Shown: positions 39,993 through 52,557 of the stretch, in pieces | Numbering within the stretch: position 1 is the stretch's first letter | Layout of the letters: each line of letters begins with the position of its first letter | Assembly (NCBI RefSeq): GCF_000344685.1 | Contig: NW_006920418.1 | Coordinates: 530,127 to 588,716, forward strand | DNA from: Gloeophyllum trabeum ATCC 11539 | Lineage: Eukaryota; Basidiomycota; Agaricomycetes; Gloeophyllales; Gloeophyllaceae | Length of the DNA: 58,590 bases | Reading direction: 5' to 3' | Translations under genes and position numbers: made by a program | The notes under the pieces: model-generated | What the model was told of the DNA's origin: nothing | The model's database searches: none | Seen by the model: the letters and a program-made list of their open reading frames with translations, nothing else

Positions 39993-41380
39993 ATGTCATC
40001 CGACGGTCAGAACGATGGTAAGCTCCCCGTGCTCATTATCGGAGGTGGTATGACAGGCCTCCTCCTCGCCCAAGCTTTGAAGAAAGTACGCCGTATCTCA
40101 CTCTTCCCATATAACTCAAACTGAAGTTTCCCCTCGTAGCTCGGCATTCCGTATCGAGTCTTCGAACGCGACAGCAGCCGCTGTTGGAGGAGCCAAGGAT
40201 GGGGTCTGACTGTCCACTCGTTCTCCGCCCCAAAGATTCGATATCTCCTCCCTGACGTGGTGTCAGCCCAGATACCGTCCGTCCTCGTGGACCCCGTCAA
40301 TGCTGCTGACATGACGGATCTGATGATCCTCGACATGTCCACCGGAGAGCCTCTGACCGCCATGCGCGTTCCCGGGAGAATGCGATTGAACAGGAAGAAG
40401 ACCAGGGACCTCTTCCTCGAGGGCGGCGGCGGAGTGGACGTCCAATGGAACAAGACGGTGGTCTCGTACGGCGCCACTGAACATGGAGTTAAAGCTGTAT
40501 TCGCGGACGGCAGCGAGTACGAGGGCGGGATGCTCGTCGGCGTCGACGGCGCGCGTTCTGTCGTCCGATCGGTCCTGTGCTCCGACAAGGCAGCTCTTAA
40601 CATCCTTCCTATCACGTTCCTCGGCATCCAGCTGGACATTACGAGGGAGGAGATATCCCCCTTGTTGAAAATCGATCCGATTACGTTCTTAGGACTTAGC
40701 CAGGCTGCCGATGCCTGCCTTTTCTATGCCGTCATGTCTTCCCCTGAGGTCAACGGCACCGCGTCGTTGGCTCCCTCGGAGCATCGCTGGCATGTCCAAC
40801 TGAGTGTTAGCTGGCAAAAGAGGGCTGGGGACATCAGCGTACCGGATAGCAACGAGGGTCGGGTCCAGCTTCTCCATCAGAAGCTGGCTCATGTCTGGCC
40901 TCCGTTGAAGGACGCAGTCTTGAACCATACTACTCACGAAAACATACAGGTTGACGTGCTGTCCATCGGCGACTGGGTCCCGCTCCAGGAGGGCTGGGAC
41001 AATCTGGACGGAAGAGTGACACTCGCAGGTGACGCTGCCCATACGATGACGATGTGTGAGTGCTCCGCCTGCTAATTTTGATCCTTATGAGTCTGAACTG
41101 CGCTGCAGTCCGCGGGGAGGGTTTCAATAATGCTGTGCTCGACGCGTACAACCTTGTCCAGGCGATTACTCAGGTGTACTCCGAGCCGGTCTCTTCACCT
41201 AACTTTGCCGAGCAGCGCAAGAAGCTGATCGATGAGTACGAGCAGGAGCTCAGGGCACGGGGAGCAAGGGTCGTCCTTGCGAGCAGAGAGCAGTGCATGA
41301 GGGTTCATAACTGGGAGGAGTATATCGAGTGGACGAGGAAAAGCACTTGGGGCATCCCGCACGAGCAGCCCAGTCCCTGA
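39993..41380 (+). CDS. FAD-dependent monooxygenase (aromatic hydroxylase type)
   Basis: Exons 39993-40085, 40140-41055, 41109-41380; 1281 nt, 426 residues, in phase. The N-terminus MSSDGQNDGKLPVLIIGGGM (then TGLLLAQALKK) holds the GxGxxG dinucleotide-binding loop, followed by LGIPYRVFERD (ADP-ribose acidic end). MLVGVDGARSVVR is the DG motif and VTLAGDAAHTM the GD motif that closes the FAD site. FRGEGFNNAVLDAYNLVQAI is the usual last helix. This set defines the group A flavin monooxygenases (salicylate hydroxylase-like). No membrane anchor is obvious. Substrate unknown; no partner biosynthetic genes nearby. Length is normal for the family. Confidence 0.9.
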
Positions 41381-41814
41381 TGTTGAGTCTGATTACGATG
41401 TTCAAGTTGCTTCTAGTGATGTATACAAAGTCACGCTCCAATCTGTCTAGCAACGTTCTATAGCCCTTCGTACATCCCGGGACGGACTCGATGCTTGCTA
41501 TGATGCATCTGCGACTGGGTCGCGTAGTCCCAACTGTCAAGATCCGAACCGCGGAAGCAACAACATCTTGATGCACCTGTATGCGGTGGGACGACTCCTA
41601 CGAGCATCTACTTTGGGTGCTGACAGCTCATTAATAGTGACACAGCGCTCCGCCTCTCGATATCCTACTTGATAGATTGGTGCCGCTCCTCGGAACTCAC
41701 TGCCAGTGCATGCGCCAGCCGAAGGCTGTGACTATCAGCGCTCCGGCAAGACTGTACATTCGTTATAAAACTCGGGGTATGTCTTCTCGTTGTTCTAACG
41801 TACCCGCCAACAGA
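41381..41814. other. Intergenic spacer
   Basis: No supportable gene. It holds the 3' end of the monooxygenase gene and the upstream region of DUF6533 copy A. Confidence 0.35.
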
Positions 41815-43386
41815 ATGTGGCCGTACGGTGAGGATGACTTACGCTCGCAATTGCAGATGCGACATGCTGGCGCATACCTTTTCTGTGAGTTCGTATCAAA
41901 CAAGCCTCCAGTGCATACATCCTGACTATCGGTGCAGTGCTTTACCATCATGTACCGTTGTCACTTTTGTATGTCCTGTCGAGACAATACGTCTGATACA
42001 TAAGCTCTGAACTATTATCTTCCCCCAGTTTCAACTCTGCCGTTGGAGGTTGGCATACATGAGCTCACGTGCTTTGGTACATATTTGCTGACTTCAATGA
42101 GCACATTACATCTACCAGGTGGAAGTAATATGAGTGCGTTCAAGCTTTTCGACCCCAAGCTTAAGTGCCGAGGGTGATTATCCCGCTCAGTGCGCTGGCA
42201 AGCGGACGTGTATGAAGATCCTGTATCGACTAGGAAGTTCCCGCCTCCGCCGCACGAAATAAATGGCGTGCTGATGCGTGTTGTCTCACGCAGAATCGAT
42301 ACTTTGGTCTCTCGGTGTCCGTAGTGTTAATTCGTGTGGTTATACCCGGTCAGATACCTAACCCGTGTGAATGTCCCCGATGTCACTCAGTTGAACTTGT
42401 ACAGGGACGATGGAATTTTGGCGTTCGACTTGAAACCGGTCGCTTGACGCTGCTTCGCATTGGTCTGCATTATCGAAGGTGGGTATCACTCAAGTCATTC
42501 TTGTATCCCAGTTACTGATAAAGTATATCATCTTACAACTTAGGCTGCACGCGCTTTTCGATTACAGTGGGCCGACCGTGTTTCTTCCGATGTCTCTATG
42601 ATTTATCTTTGTGCAGATCGCGTCACAATGGCCGTCTTATCAATTGGCTTCGCAGCAGAATTTGCTATTTCGTTCCCCTCATTCTCCGCAACAAATCGGA
42701 TGCATATATGGTTATCTGAACTTGACCTCCTCATGGGGATACCTCTGACAAACGTCACTGAAGCCTGCCTGCTGTGATCTTCAACGTTGTGATGTTGTCC
42801 TTATTCTTGTACAAGACGACCAAGCGGTCGACATCACGGGCGAAAATGGTAATTCCGACATATTGGGTGTTCCGTGGAGGTCTCATGATCATCCTGACCA
42901 GGGATTCCTTGTGGTGCTATTTCTTGATTGCATCTGTATATGCCAAGAGCTTCAGCGGGACGTGGTCAGGACTGGAAACTGATGCCTCGTTTCTAGCGTT
43001 ACAGTCTCCCTTATCACGGGCATACTAGTACTCTGTTTGCAGTCCAACTGACGCAGCAATTGGCGCCATATTCCTGGATGATCCTCGTTCCGAGGATGTT
43101 GGCCAGCAACATGATCTTGAATCTGCGCGATGCCAGCAGGTATCTCTGGCGCCGCGGAGATGCTTCCTGGTCACATCCCTCTAGATCTGTCGAGGCTACG
43201 GACCACATGGAAGGGATGCTCCGGGAGCGCAGTGGTATCGCCTGCTCTTCATCCCATACAGCAGGACGCATGACTCCTAGGGATGAGCTGCTTGCGGGTC
43301 GTGGTATTCGGGACCAGTCGGTATGTTCTGCGCTTCGGGGTCTCCACAACTCTTGCTCACTTCCCTATGACCAGGGGGTCCAGTAA
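41815..43386 (+). pseudogene. DUF6533 membrane protein, decayed copy A
   Basis: A paralogue of the gene at 54261. It starts MWPYGEDDLRSQLQMRHAG, then CFTIMYRCHF, FSTLPLE and VEVI. At the end of that small exon the Trp codon kept in the paralogue (EVEVMW) is TGA (42131-42133), directly before a normal donor (GTGCGT). The next exon (CAGKRTCMKILYRL) has lost most hydrophobic residues seen in the paralogue (PTRWTWLKVLYLL), and its donor position reads GGAAGT instead of GT (42233). The acceptor and the NRYFGLSVSVVLI exon (42294) remain. Later membrane-type segments stay open: VIFNVVMLSLFLYK, RGGLMIILTRDSLWCYFL and PYSWMILVPRMLASNMILNL. A premature stop plus a lost donor argue for a pseudogene. The family normally has several membrane helices and unknown function. 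Confidence 0.65.
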
Positions 43387-43677
43387 TCGCTCACACACAA
43401 GTCTTGCCCTCAGAGATCGCCCTGACCCATTGTCTCCATTGTCTCCGCGCGCAAGTATGTGGCAGGTGGAACCTGTCGTTACGATACCCCCCATTCCTCG
43501 GCTCAGTGAGGTAACATAGCCTCCTGTATGGAATGACCAGTTCATCGGCATAGACCGAGCCACTGGCTTGACTTGAGCTCGTACAGTTACATATAATTAT
43601 ACATCCTAACTCTGCGAGTCGTTAGCGAAAGGGTAAGCTATATAATAAACAAGAGCAATGCGTCATCCGAAAAGCTG
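43387..43677. other. Spacer between DUF6533 copy A and the SANT-like gene
   Basis: Convergent 3' ends; no other feature is seen. Confidence 0.3.
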
Positions 43678-45265
43678 TCAATCTCCCATGAACAACCTCT
43701 TTAAATAATCCCCTGCCGCCTGCTTGATAGACGCATCCACAGCAGGATTTGCCAGCAGCTCCGTCGCGAGCGCCGTCCGCTGCTTGACCGTCTCCGCGGT
43801 CTTCGCGCGCTCCCACTCCGCCACCTCGCGCTCCTGCCGGCGCTGCTCCGCCTCGCGCCGCTGCCGGCTCTCCTCCTCCTCCCGCGCCTCCTTGCGCTTC
43901 AGGAACTCGAGTCGCAGCTTCGCGTCCTCGGACTGCGTCTGCAGGAGATGCACGTACGTCGTCATGACCGTCTGTGTGAGCCCGACGAGCTGTGCAAGCT
44001 CGGACCCTGGTAGGGTGCCTCGACTACTGGACGGCGTGCCGAGAGGAGGTGCCATTTGCGGCACTAGATACTGGGGATTAGATGGAAAAGGGAGTGGTTG
44101 TTGCACAGGCATGGAGGACGGATCGCTGGAGAAGCTGCGGTCGACCTGGGATGGGCCCGCATTTTGGTGACTCAGCCCGTTACTGTAGTCGTGGGCGTTG
44201 AGTTGCTCTTCGACTTCCGCGTCTTCGTCTCCAACGGTCGCAGCGGACGACGGGCCAGCTGTAGTCTGCCGATTGATAGGGCGGGTGCTCATCGGATCTC
44301 CGTGCCACCTGAAGATCATACTTTCTTGAGCGATGCGACAATGGAGCGAAAGGACGGCAACGTACCGCCGATAAAATAGGTCGTACCAGCCAATTGTATG
44401 CCAATGATCTACAATACGAGCATTGATATTTCCAACGTCGCATCCATTTTTCCGAGCAGCCTGCAGTCGACGCTCATACTCCTTCAATCTTTCTGCCTGG
44501 CTATTCATATTAATGGACATAGGCCCCAGCCGACGCGAGAACATCTCAAACGCGTAGATCTGCTTGAAGACATTGAACCCGCGCTCATAAGCGCCTTTCA
44601 AAGCCTGCATAGTCTTCTTGCCACCGAAAAGCTGGTCGGCACACTGCAGATACCGTGATCATTCAGACCCCTCCTGAGCGTGGAAGGTACACCGTACCTC
44701 TCGAAAGCATGCGTTCTTGCTCGCTCGCAGAGCGTTCCAGTGATCATCTTGGCCAGCTCCCATGAGCCAAGCGAAAAACTTGGTCTTTTCTTCATCTGTC
44801 CAATGCTTCGGGGCACCCAACCCGAAATCCAGTTCGTTCGACTGCATATCCAAGTCCAGTTCATCTTGTCCTTCCGCAAACATCGAGTTATCGTCCAGTC
44901 CGTTCTCGCCCTCCCTCCTCTTCTTCACCTGAGCGCCATTCATGTTCTCCATCTCCTTCCGCTTGTTCCCGAGTTGTGGGTCCACTACCGGCGATACCTG
45001 CATATCGTGCGTAGGTGGACGTGAGCCAGATGGATCAGCGTGATTTTGGGACGCTCTGCTCGGGTCTTCCTGGAACATCATTTGGTCGGGCGAGTCAGAC
45101 ACTCTGAAGTGGCCTTGGAACGAGCCTCTCTGCTGCATATTAACCGCCCCAGCCAGGTGCGGGTTGATACCATGATTCAAGTCCTGTAGCGTCAGAATTC
45201 CCCCTTCAAGATCCCGTAGATTCTAGCTAACGAGACGGACGCCGTACCCTGAGATTGTGCTCCAT
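43678..45265 (-). CDS. SANT/Myb-like DNA-binding regulator with C-terminal coiled coil
   Basis: Exons (minus): 45265-45248, 45183-44698, 44643-44366, 44320-43678; 1425 nt, 474 residues, in phase. The first 18-nt exon (MEHNLR) is the least certain part, because the frame upstream (HASVQYNGQPRLAPAA) stays open and the true start may lie further 5'. Features: a Gln/Ser-rich head, NKRKEMENMNGAQVKKRREG (basic), then a SANT-like module HWTDEEKTKFFAWLMGAGQD, HWNALRASKNACFRE, CADQLFGGKKTMQALKGAYE, RGFNVFKQIYAFE. A second ordered block follows (RLKEYERRLQAARKNGCDV and GWYDLFYRR). The tail holds a long charged coiled coil (RLEFLKRKEAREEEESRQRR onward) ending AAGDYLKRLFMGD. Role: likely transcription factor; targets unknown. 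Confidence 0.85.
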
Positions 45266-45626
45266 CGCCGCCGGCGCCAGTCGCGGCTGCCCGTTGTATT
45301 GGACGCTCGCATGGTCGCTGCAGTCAGAATATCAGAGGTCGACCGAACGGAATGGGACAAAGAGGCAAGTACTTTGGGAGCTCTACAGGCATGGCTCGGA
45401 CCGTCCGTTGGTCGAGCGCTTGTGTGGTTCGTTGGCTCGCTGACAGGCGGCTGCGGCGCTTTGACGTCCGTGCGTGAACTGTTTACTTGTTTGGTTCGCG
45501 GTGCGCATCAAACGGCGCACTCACCGAGTCCATCGTGAGCTCAACCAATAGAGCAGGATATTACGTTCTCTTGGAAAGTAGTACAACGTATAATATGGTA
45601 GTTACAAAGAGCAGAACACCAGCGGG
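45266..45626. other. Spacer between VPS39 stop and SANT-like gene start
   Basis: Tandem minus-strand genes. An extra 5' exon of the SANT-like gene may lie here (frame MPVELPK near 45385), but I could not join it in phase. Confidence 0.35.
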
Positions 45627-48600
45627 TCACCGTCTAACCTCGTTCAGTCTGCGCGAGAATGCCTCGCGGCACTGGTAATGAGTCACTTCGCCCCTGCGCG
45701 CATCTTTAGCGCACAAGATTTGGAAGTAACACAGGCCACACTCACCTCGGTGCATGCACAGCAATGACGCTGTTTCCTAGGCGTTTATGGCACTGCGGAC
45801 ATCTATGCCAGACCGTAAACACGTAGCTAACTCGGGAAGCGGAGCAATGCACGCACATTCTCGAATCCGACACTTTCACTCGGTTACTCTGCAGCACCAT
45901 CAGTTTCCTGGCAATTTGCTCGTTGCGCGCCTTGCTTATCTCCCGTATGACATGCGAGTCAAAAATGGGGACCCGCAGTGCCTCGACAAGGAAAGCCCGG
46001 ACGTCCTTCGCTGTGACCAACGGAGGAAGCAATTGTAATGTCTCCACTACATCTAAACGGGGACTGTGCCTGGTGATCAGGTCCAACGCTGGTTTCAGCA
46101 TATCACACGTCTGAGTTGTCGGGCGAAGGTATATCCGCAGCAGTGTCAGAAAGACATTACTAGTCGGCGAGTCCGGTTGGTATATCCTCTTGCAGTACCT
46201 GGTGAAAAGAGTTCATGAACGACCTCACGAAACATAAGCAATGGTACGCACGACTCTGCTGCAGAGTAGTCGTGTAGCCGATATACGTAGATCTCCAGCG
46301 CATGCTGATGTCGCCCCAGCTTACCCAGGAGAATAGCCCGAGCTTCGAATAGCTCTATACAAAATCGAATCGAGCAGCCGATTTCTCCAGGATACAGATA
46401 GCTCACCCTCCATGGGGAGCATCCCAAACAGATGCTCTACGTGGTAATAGCCATTTGAATCCAGGAAATGCAACAACTTGTCGTAATACTCTTTGCGCAT
46501 CGCTGCCCACGCAACGACACGTCATTTGGTGGCTGCTATACACATGGTCGTCGGGACTCACCCTCGTCGTGCACCTCCTGGGCATGGAGCGTGATGTGCA
46601 GATATACCTCCGCCAATCGATCATGGAAGCTGGGGTCGCGCTCCTCCTTCTCCTGCAACGAGTACTCTAGATACCTCGCGCAAATCCTCGGGTCAATACT
46701 CTCCAAGAAGTCCGCAACGGGCTTCCGCGGCAACTCCACTTCCTCGGAAGTAAATATCTATCACCTCTTCAGTGCGGCAACCGGCAGGCAGGTCAATCTC
46801 ATCCATACCTGAAACGCCATATCTGGATCTTTCTCGAGCAACCACCGCGATGACTTGAAGATCTGGTCCAGATACTCCGGGCCCAGACGCTGCAGATACG
46901 TAATCGACGGCATCAGCTTGTCCTCCATATCCTCCTCCTTCTCACTCAGCTGCTTCAACAGATCCAGCGCCTTCTGGTGCATTTTCTTCCCATTGTAGAG
47001 GTATATCAGCTCGGAGTATTTCTGGTTCAGATCGTCAGCACGATAGAGAAAAGAGGCACGGGCGAAGGTAAGTACCTCCCGCGCAAGCAACACCTCCTCG
47101 ACTTCGGACACCTCGCACCAGTTTTCCGTCCGGCACAGCGGACCAAGCAGCCCCGGCCGCACGATGAGGTACGACTTGAACAGTGCCGTATCAACCACTT
47201 GGGCATACCGCAGCAGCTGATCTGGTGTCAGCGCCGACAGAGGGGCGTCAGGGAGCGCGAAGAGTTCCTCGGTCGACGTCTCCGATAGCGGGGACAGCCG
47301 GTGGGACTGCGACGGCGTTATATGTACGGCAGCGAGTGCAGCGGCGATTTTAGGTCGTCGGTCGGGCAGGTACCTGAGGAGAGTCTCCACGGAGCGATGG
47401 AAATTATCTACGGAGCAGGGATGAAATCTAGTGCACTAAAAGATGAAACTTGAGGATACACACCGGGCTTCTGCCTTCGCCTGACGCTGGTGATAGAAGC
47501 GGTCTCAGGATCTTTCGAGCCAGACGGCATGAACGCGTCCAGGCTCGTCTTCAGCTTCTCCCTAATACTCCCCACAGGCGTCGCCGTCCGCTCCGGCGTG
47601 TCTTTCGCGGTGGCGCTCCCCTTATCGCTGTCGGTATCCTTGTCCTTCCCGGCATCAGGGGAGGCCGTCTCTGGGCCACCAAAGAGCGGTATCCACTGAT
47701 CGGGGGGAACGGACAGCCGGCCCGCGACGCTCTCGGGGTACAAAGCGACCACCTTGGCGGGGTTGATGTCGAGCGAGATGAACGTGTTGATCGCGTCCTC
47801 GTAGTTGCCCGCGCGGAACTGTGACACCGCGTGCAGCGCACGTATGCGGGCGCGCGTCTCCTCCTGTCGTTCGCGGTGAGCGGTCGATACAAAATGTCAC
47901 TCGAGCGATGGTCCATACCTTGTCTGGGAGCGCGGAAGGGTCGATGACGTCCAGCAAGGCCAGGGCCTCGGCGTACGACCCAGCGGCGACCAGCTCGTCG
48001 ACTTGCTCCGTCCACGTCCGCATCCGCAGAAGCCATAGGGAGCTACCCTCGGATGCAGCTGCGTTCCGGTCTATGGGTGTGGTAACAAAGTAGGACGTCG
48101 CTTTGGCGCTGGAGGAGTGCGTCAGAAGGCGGATGGTGCTGTGAGGTGCAGGGCCGGAGGTGAAGGGGTGTGCGATAGTTTGGACAGTGGAAAGGGAGAT
48201 TCCGGAACGGATTTGGATAGCGGATGACTGCGCAAGAGGCGACTGGGACGCGTCGGAGGTAGAGGTTGGGATGGCGCCGGGGGGTAACACGGACAGGACG
48301 TAGGGCTTTACGTAGGCTGCGATGCATGCTAAGCGTCATCGCGCAGGGTTGACGGAAATAATCTTACTGATTTCATCCGGGGGACCAGGCCAGTCAACAG
48401 TCCCACTTCTGGATACCTTGCCGTCAGGCCCGAAGAAAATACCGACATCTGTGCTGTTACGTTGACGCTGATACGATGATAGACCCTGTTCCTGCACTCA
48501 CTATCCTTTGCAAGCAAGACTTGTGTGTCGCTGATCTTCGCAAGACACGGTTTGGCTTTCGCTCCGAGCCCCAAGGTCATATAGCTGCCAAGACCGGTTA

Positions 48601-49475
48601 ACGCACCGACGCCACCGGCAGCCGTCGTCACAGTTGGCGGTACTACCAGGTCACTAACGGAGTTGGTAGCAAAGTCATAAAGGGCAAACTCAGTGGCGGA
48701 ATATGCAAGGCATATGGCCTGGTGTCCCATGAAAGCCATAACTCGGGGGGAATGAGGGAGGGGAACTTCCTACTGGTGTGTCGTCCATTGCCTATCGAGA
48801 GAACAAGGCTATCGTATCGTACCTTTGGCTCCTGTGCCTCTCCATCCTTCCAAGAGTATATCACCAGCTTCCTCCGACACCCTGCTGCAAGATAGGTGAC
48901 CAACGTCGGCACCGACTTCGGCCTCTCGAAATCGCCCGTCGTCGACTGATTGACGGGATCAGGGCCCTGTTGTACCGACGAATTTACAGCAAAGGAGAAC
49001 GCTGCCTTTGCCTTGGGCAGCAGGGTCGGGGGTACGAAGTCAGGGAGAGGGAATAGGGTGATAGTTGATTCTGACTCTCATCAGACGTGTCGTAAGCGAC
49101 TCTCTGTGTGATGACTCACCTGAAAGAAGAACCAGAGAATTGATATCCTTGACGAATCCCAGCTGCTCTACAGCCCGCCTCACCAAGTTCTTCTTAACCT
49201 CCACCAATGTTGCTATCTCCTCCTCATGCCCTATCACAGGCATCATGACTGGACACTCCTTTAGCTACCGCTTTGTCCGACATACCCGGATTCTCATCTA
49301 GGCTGTATACGCTGACGCTGCCAGTAGCTGTCCCCAGATATAATCTGTCCCCTGTCAGGACATCAGCATACGACGTCAAATGAAGCCTCGCGCTATACTC
49401 ACCTTGCACAGTCAAAGACTCTACCCGTTCCTTCAGCCCGTGCAAAGCAATCTTCGGCGGCAAGAAAGGAGCCAT
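45627..49475 (-). CDS. VAM6: HOPS/vacuolar fusion subunit Vps39/Vam6
   Basis: A tethering-complex subunit that acts at the vacuole/late endosome with Ypt7 (Rab7). The start MAPFLPPKIALHGLKERVES leads into a citron-homology (CNH) beta-propeller (YADVLTGDRLYLGTATGSVS, VRRAVEQLGFVKDINSLVLL, MGHQAICLAYSATEFALYDF). Clathrin-heavy-chain-like helical repeats follow (ELVAAGSYAEALALLDVID, FRAGNYEDAINTFISLDINP, FSELIYLYNGKKMHQKALDL). The C-terminus carries a zinc-binding module: MCVHC, then CPQCHKRLGNSVIAVHAPR, joined by an intron to GEVTHYQCREAFSRRLNEVR and a stop at 45627. The final Cys/His set and VIAVHAP text are characteristic of fungal Vam6. Many introns; I did not fix every junction. A Ser/Asp/Lys-rich insert (about 47.6 kb, KDKDTDSDKGSATAKD) sits between helical repeats. 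Confidence 0.92.
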
Positions 49476-49719
49476 GGTTCACTGAACCGGCCTACGATTC
49501 GGTCCGAGTCGTCGCGGTGTAGTCCCCGCGTTGCTTGCGTATGTTTGGCTTCCCACCGCTTGTCTGCTCCCTCGCCGTGGAAGCGGGGTATTTTTATGTC
49601 GGCACTAGCATCGATATCCTGCTGCCACAGACGCCTCTAAGTAACTTTATTGGTAAACTCTACCTGTACGACTAGTACTACCACAGGGGAGCCGGCTCGC
49701 AACGCATGCAGTATATCCG

Positions 49720-52303
49720 CTACTGTTGCAGGCTATCATCCTTCCCTTTCGACCCTCCGGCCACAGGCAGGCCCGCGTATCTATTGCGCAGAGCAGCGTA
49801 ACGTCTTTGCTGGGCCGTACTAACGCTGGGCCCAATTTTGTCCACAGCTTGGACGAAATCGGACACCTCCACCAACAACTGTGCGTTCCCCTCTTGCAAA
49901 AAACCGTGATCCTGGCCCTGTTCGAGCTCCTCGAGCTTCCCGAGGGTGCGCCGCAGTGCAATCACCCCGGCTTCACGCACAATGGCGGCAAGGTCTGCGC
50001 CGCTGTAGCCTTCGCAGCGCTCCCTGACGATCTCCTCGACCTCGCCGCGGACGGAATCGCTGCCCAGCGGCACCTTCCTTGTGACAGTCCTGATAATCTC
50101 TACACGCTCGTCCGCTGACGGCAAATCAACGTATAGGAGCTTGTCGAGACGACCCGGACGGCACATGGCGGGGTCAATCATATCCGGTCGATTGGTGGCA
50201 GCAAGAACGTAGACGCCTTTGCGGGAGTCAAGGCCGTCAAGCTCCGTGAGCAGCGTGTTGACGACTCGAGCCGACGATTCCGACTATTGAAGGGGTAAGT
50301 TGGAGCACTGCATGATTATATTCATGACGCACCAGAGCCTCGTCACGCCGCGGCACTAGCGCATCCAGCTCGTCGAAGAAGACGACACAAGGAGAAGAAG
50401 CCCGCGCCCGGCTGAACACCTGACGGACCGCTCTTTCGCTCTCTCCAACATACTACACAATGAATCAACAATCAGCTGCTGAATCCCCAACTTCGCTCGT
50501 CCTTACCTTATTCAACAGCTCCGGCCCTTTAACACTAATGAAATTCGCCCTGCTCTCATTCGCGACCGCCTTTGCGAGCAACGTCTTCCCGCATCCCGGC
50601 GGGCCCCACATCAACACACCGCATCCCGCCTCGATACCCACCGCCCTGAACAGTTCCGGCCTCTTAATCGGCTGCACGATCGCCATGTGTAGCTCCTCGC
50701 GGATTCCGTGCAGCGCACCCACCTCCGCCCAGGTGACGTCCGGGATTGTCGCGAAGCCCTCGCGCTTCGATGAAGGCTGCACCTCCTTGAGCGCCTGCAG
50801 GAAGTCAGCGTGCGTGATGCATATGGGGGAGAGCTGCTCCTCGGTGAGGGGGTTTGGGTGGGCCTGGAGGAAGTGAATGATGGAAGAAGCGGCGGCGGAG
50901 CTGAGGGAGGCGGAGAGGAGGGAGGAGAAGGGGACGTGAGGTTTAGACGTGGTAACATCATTTTGCGATTCTGGTGGCCCATCGATTACCATACCGTCAC
51001 CCACCGTGCTGTCTACGACAGGTGCCTCTGAATCTGGAATGACCAACGTCCCGTTGGACAGCTCCTGGAATATGCGCTTCACAGCGATGATGCCTGCTGC
51101 GCCTGTCAGTGCTGCAAGATCAGCACCCACGTACCCTGGCGTAGCTTTGGCTAAGGCACTGAAATCGTATGCGCCTTCGAGGCGCAATTTTGCACAGAGC
51201 ACGCGTAGGATCCTTATCTCACTTCATTTTGACGGCGAAGCGGTGGAATAACAAAAGACACTTACTGTGCCCGTGCTTCTTCGTCCGGAACACCCATCGC
51301 GATTTCGTGATCAAAGCGGCCTGCGCGACGCAGAGCGGCATCCAGAGAATCGGGGCGATTCGTGGCACCGACGACCATGACAGGTTTGTTGTCGGTTTTG
51401 TCCCAAGACATATCTTGCGGCACGCGTAGAAACTCAGCATATCGACAACAAAAACTGAGTACATACCGTCCATGCAAGTGAGAAACTGGGCAACTATCCG
51501 CCGCTCCATCTCTCTTTGTGCACTCTCGCGCTTTGGCGTTATAGCATCTATCTCGTCGATAAACAATAAACAAGGTGCCAAACGCTGCTGAGGCTTGAAT
51601 ACATGATCAGAAAGCTGGAATACCTGGTGGACCGACCTTGGCTTCCTCGAATGTGTCCCGCAACGTCTTCTCCGATTCACCAGACATGCCAGAAACGATT
51701 GACGGCGCCGAGATGCTTATGAACGGAACCCCAAGTTCCTACACATTCGTCAAACATCCAATTCACGCTACGCTCGATGCCAACACTCACCCCTGCCATA
51801 GCGTGCGCTAGCATGGTCTTCCCGCAACCCGGAGGTCCATGTAGAAGCACCCCGCGCGGCGGCTGCACACCAGTATAGAGGTATACCTCTGGATGACATA
51901 TCGGCATTGCTACCAGCTCCAGCATTTTTTCTACGCAGCCGCTTATCCCACCCAAATCCGAAAGCCTTGTGGACGGCGGAGAGTAGTCCTTTCCAGCAAC
52001 CGAGCCCGAGTTCAACTTAGTCCGCTTATTGCTCTCATCTCCAGCGGCCCGTGAAGAACGTGTCTTGCGCTTGTTAGACGTTGGCGGAGCATCCGAGGCA
52101 GGCTGAACGTCTGCCGGCTTCGACAAGGCAGACGAGGATTCTGGTACAGCAACTTCCATATCGCCGTTTGCACCGGGTTGTACAGTCGCGACTAATACGT
52201 CTTCATTGACTGGAGTCGGTGCGGGTGATGCGCTGGTGGAAAGTGGGGGAGGGATGGTGTTAAGGTTGACTTTGCGCCTGTGCGACGACCAGAGGCCTTG
52301 CAT
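49720..52303 (-). CDS. RIX7: AAA-ATPase Rix7/NVL, pre-60S remodelling
   Basis: A type II AAA ATPase that removes Nsa1 from nucleolar pre-60S particles (family knowledge). The start used is [19 protein letters not shown] at 52303; an upstream ATG (MAEDFW, about 52363) would need a 39-nt intron, short for this genome. A disordered basic region ([20 protein letters not shown]) precedes D1: [37 protein letters not shown] (Walker A), [31 protein letters not shown] (Walker B), [21 protein letters not shown]2: [104 protein letters not shown]. It ends [12 protein letters not shown]. Both ATPase sites keep Walker and arginine-finger residues. D2 Walker B is DELD rather than DEID. Confidence 0.93.
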
Positions 52304-52557
52304 CGACCTGTTCAGAGCATTTGGACCCTGCCTAGCTCACTGTCACCCAGAAATCTTCAGCCATGACTAGAAGAACGTACGGAAAGGTCCATTTTGTGGT
52401 ATCCTCCGATATGCAAGAGGTGAAATAAACCGAGTCCGGTAAGTTTAAGAAAGGAGACGCGGACTTGGTCAAATTCTAACTCGTCCGCACAACAACACCA
52501 AACAGAAGGGCTGCCACTGTGGCTGCGCCTGAGCAGGCCTGAGCTCGTGGCGACCTA
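52304..52557. promoter_or_regulatory. RIX7 upstream region bounded by a transposon insertion
   Basis: Between the RIX7 start and the left end of the inverted-repeat element; the element therefore inserted about 255 bp upstream of the RIX7 start codon. No defined promoter element is recognised. Confidence 0.4.

Noticed and set aside
52316..52363. Alternative RIX7 start MAEDFW
   Set aside because: It needs a 39-nt intron, shorter than any other in the window. Kept only as a possibility.
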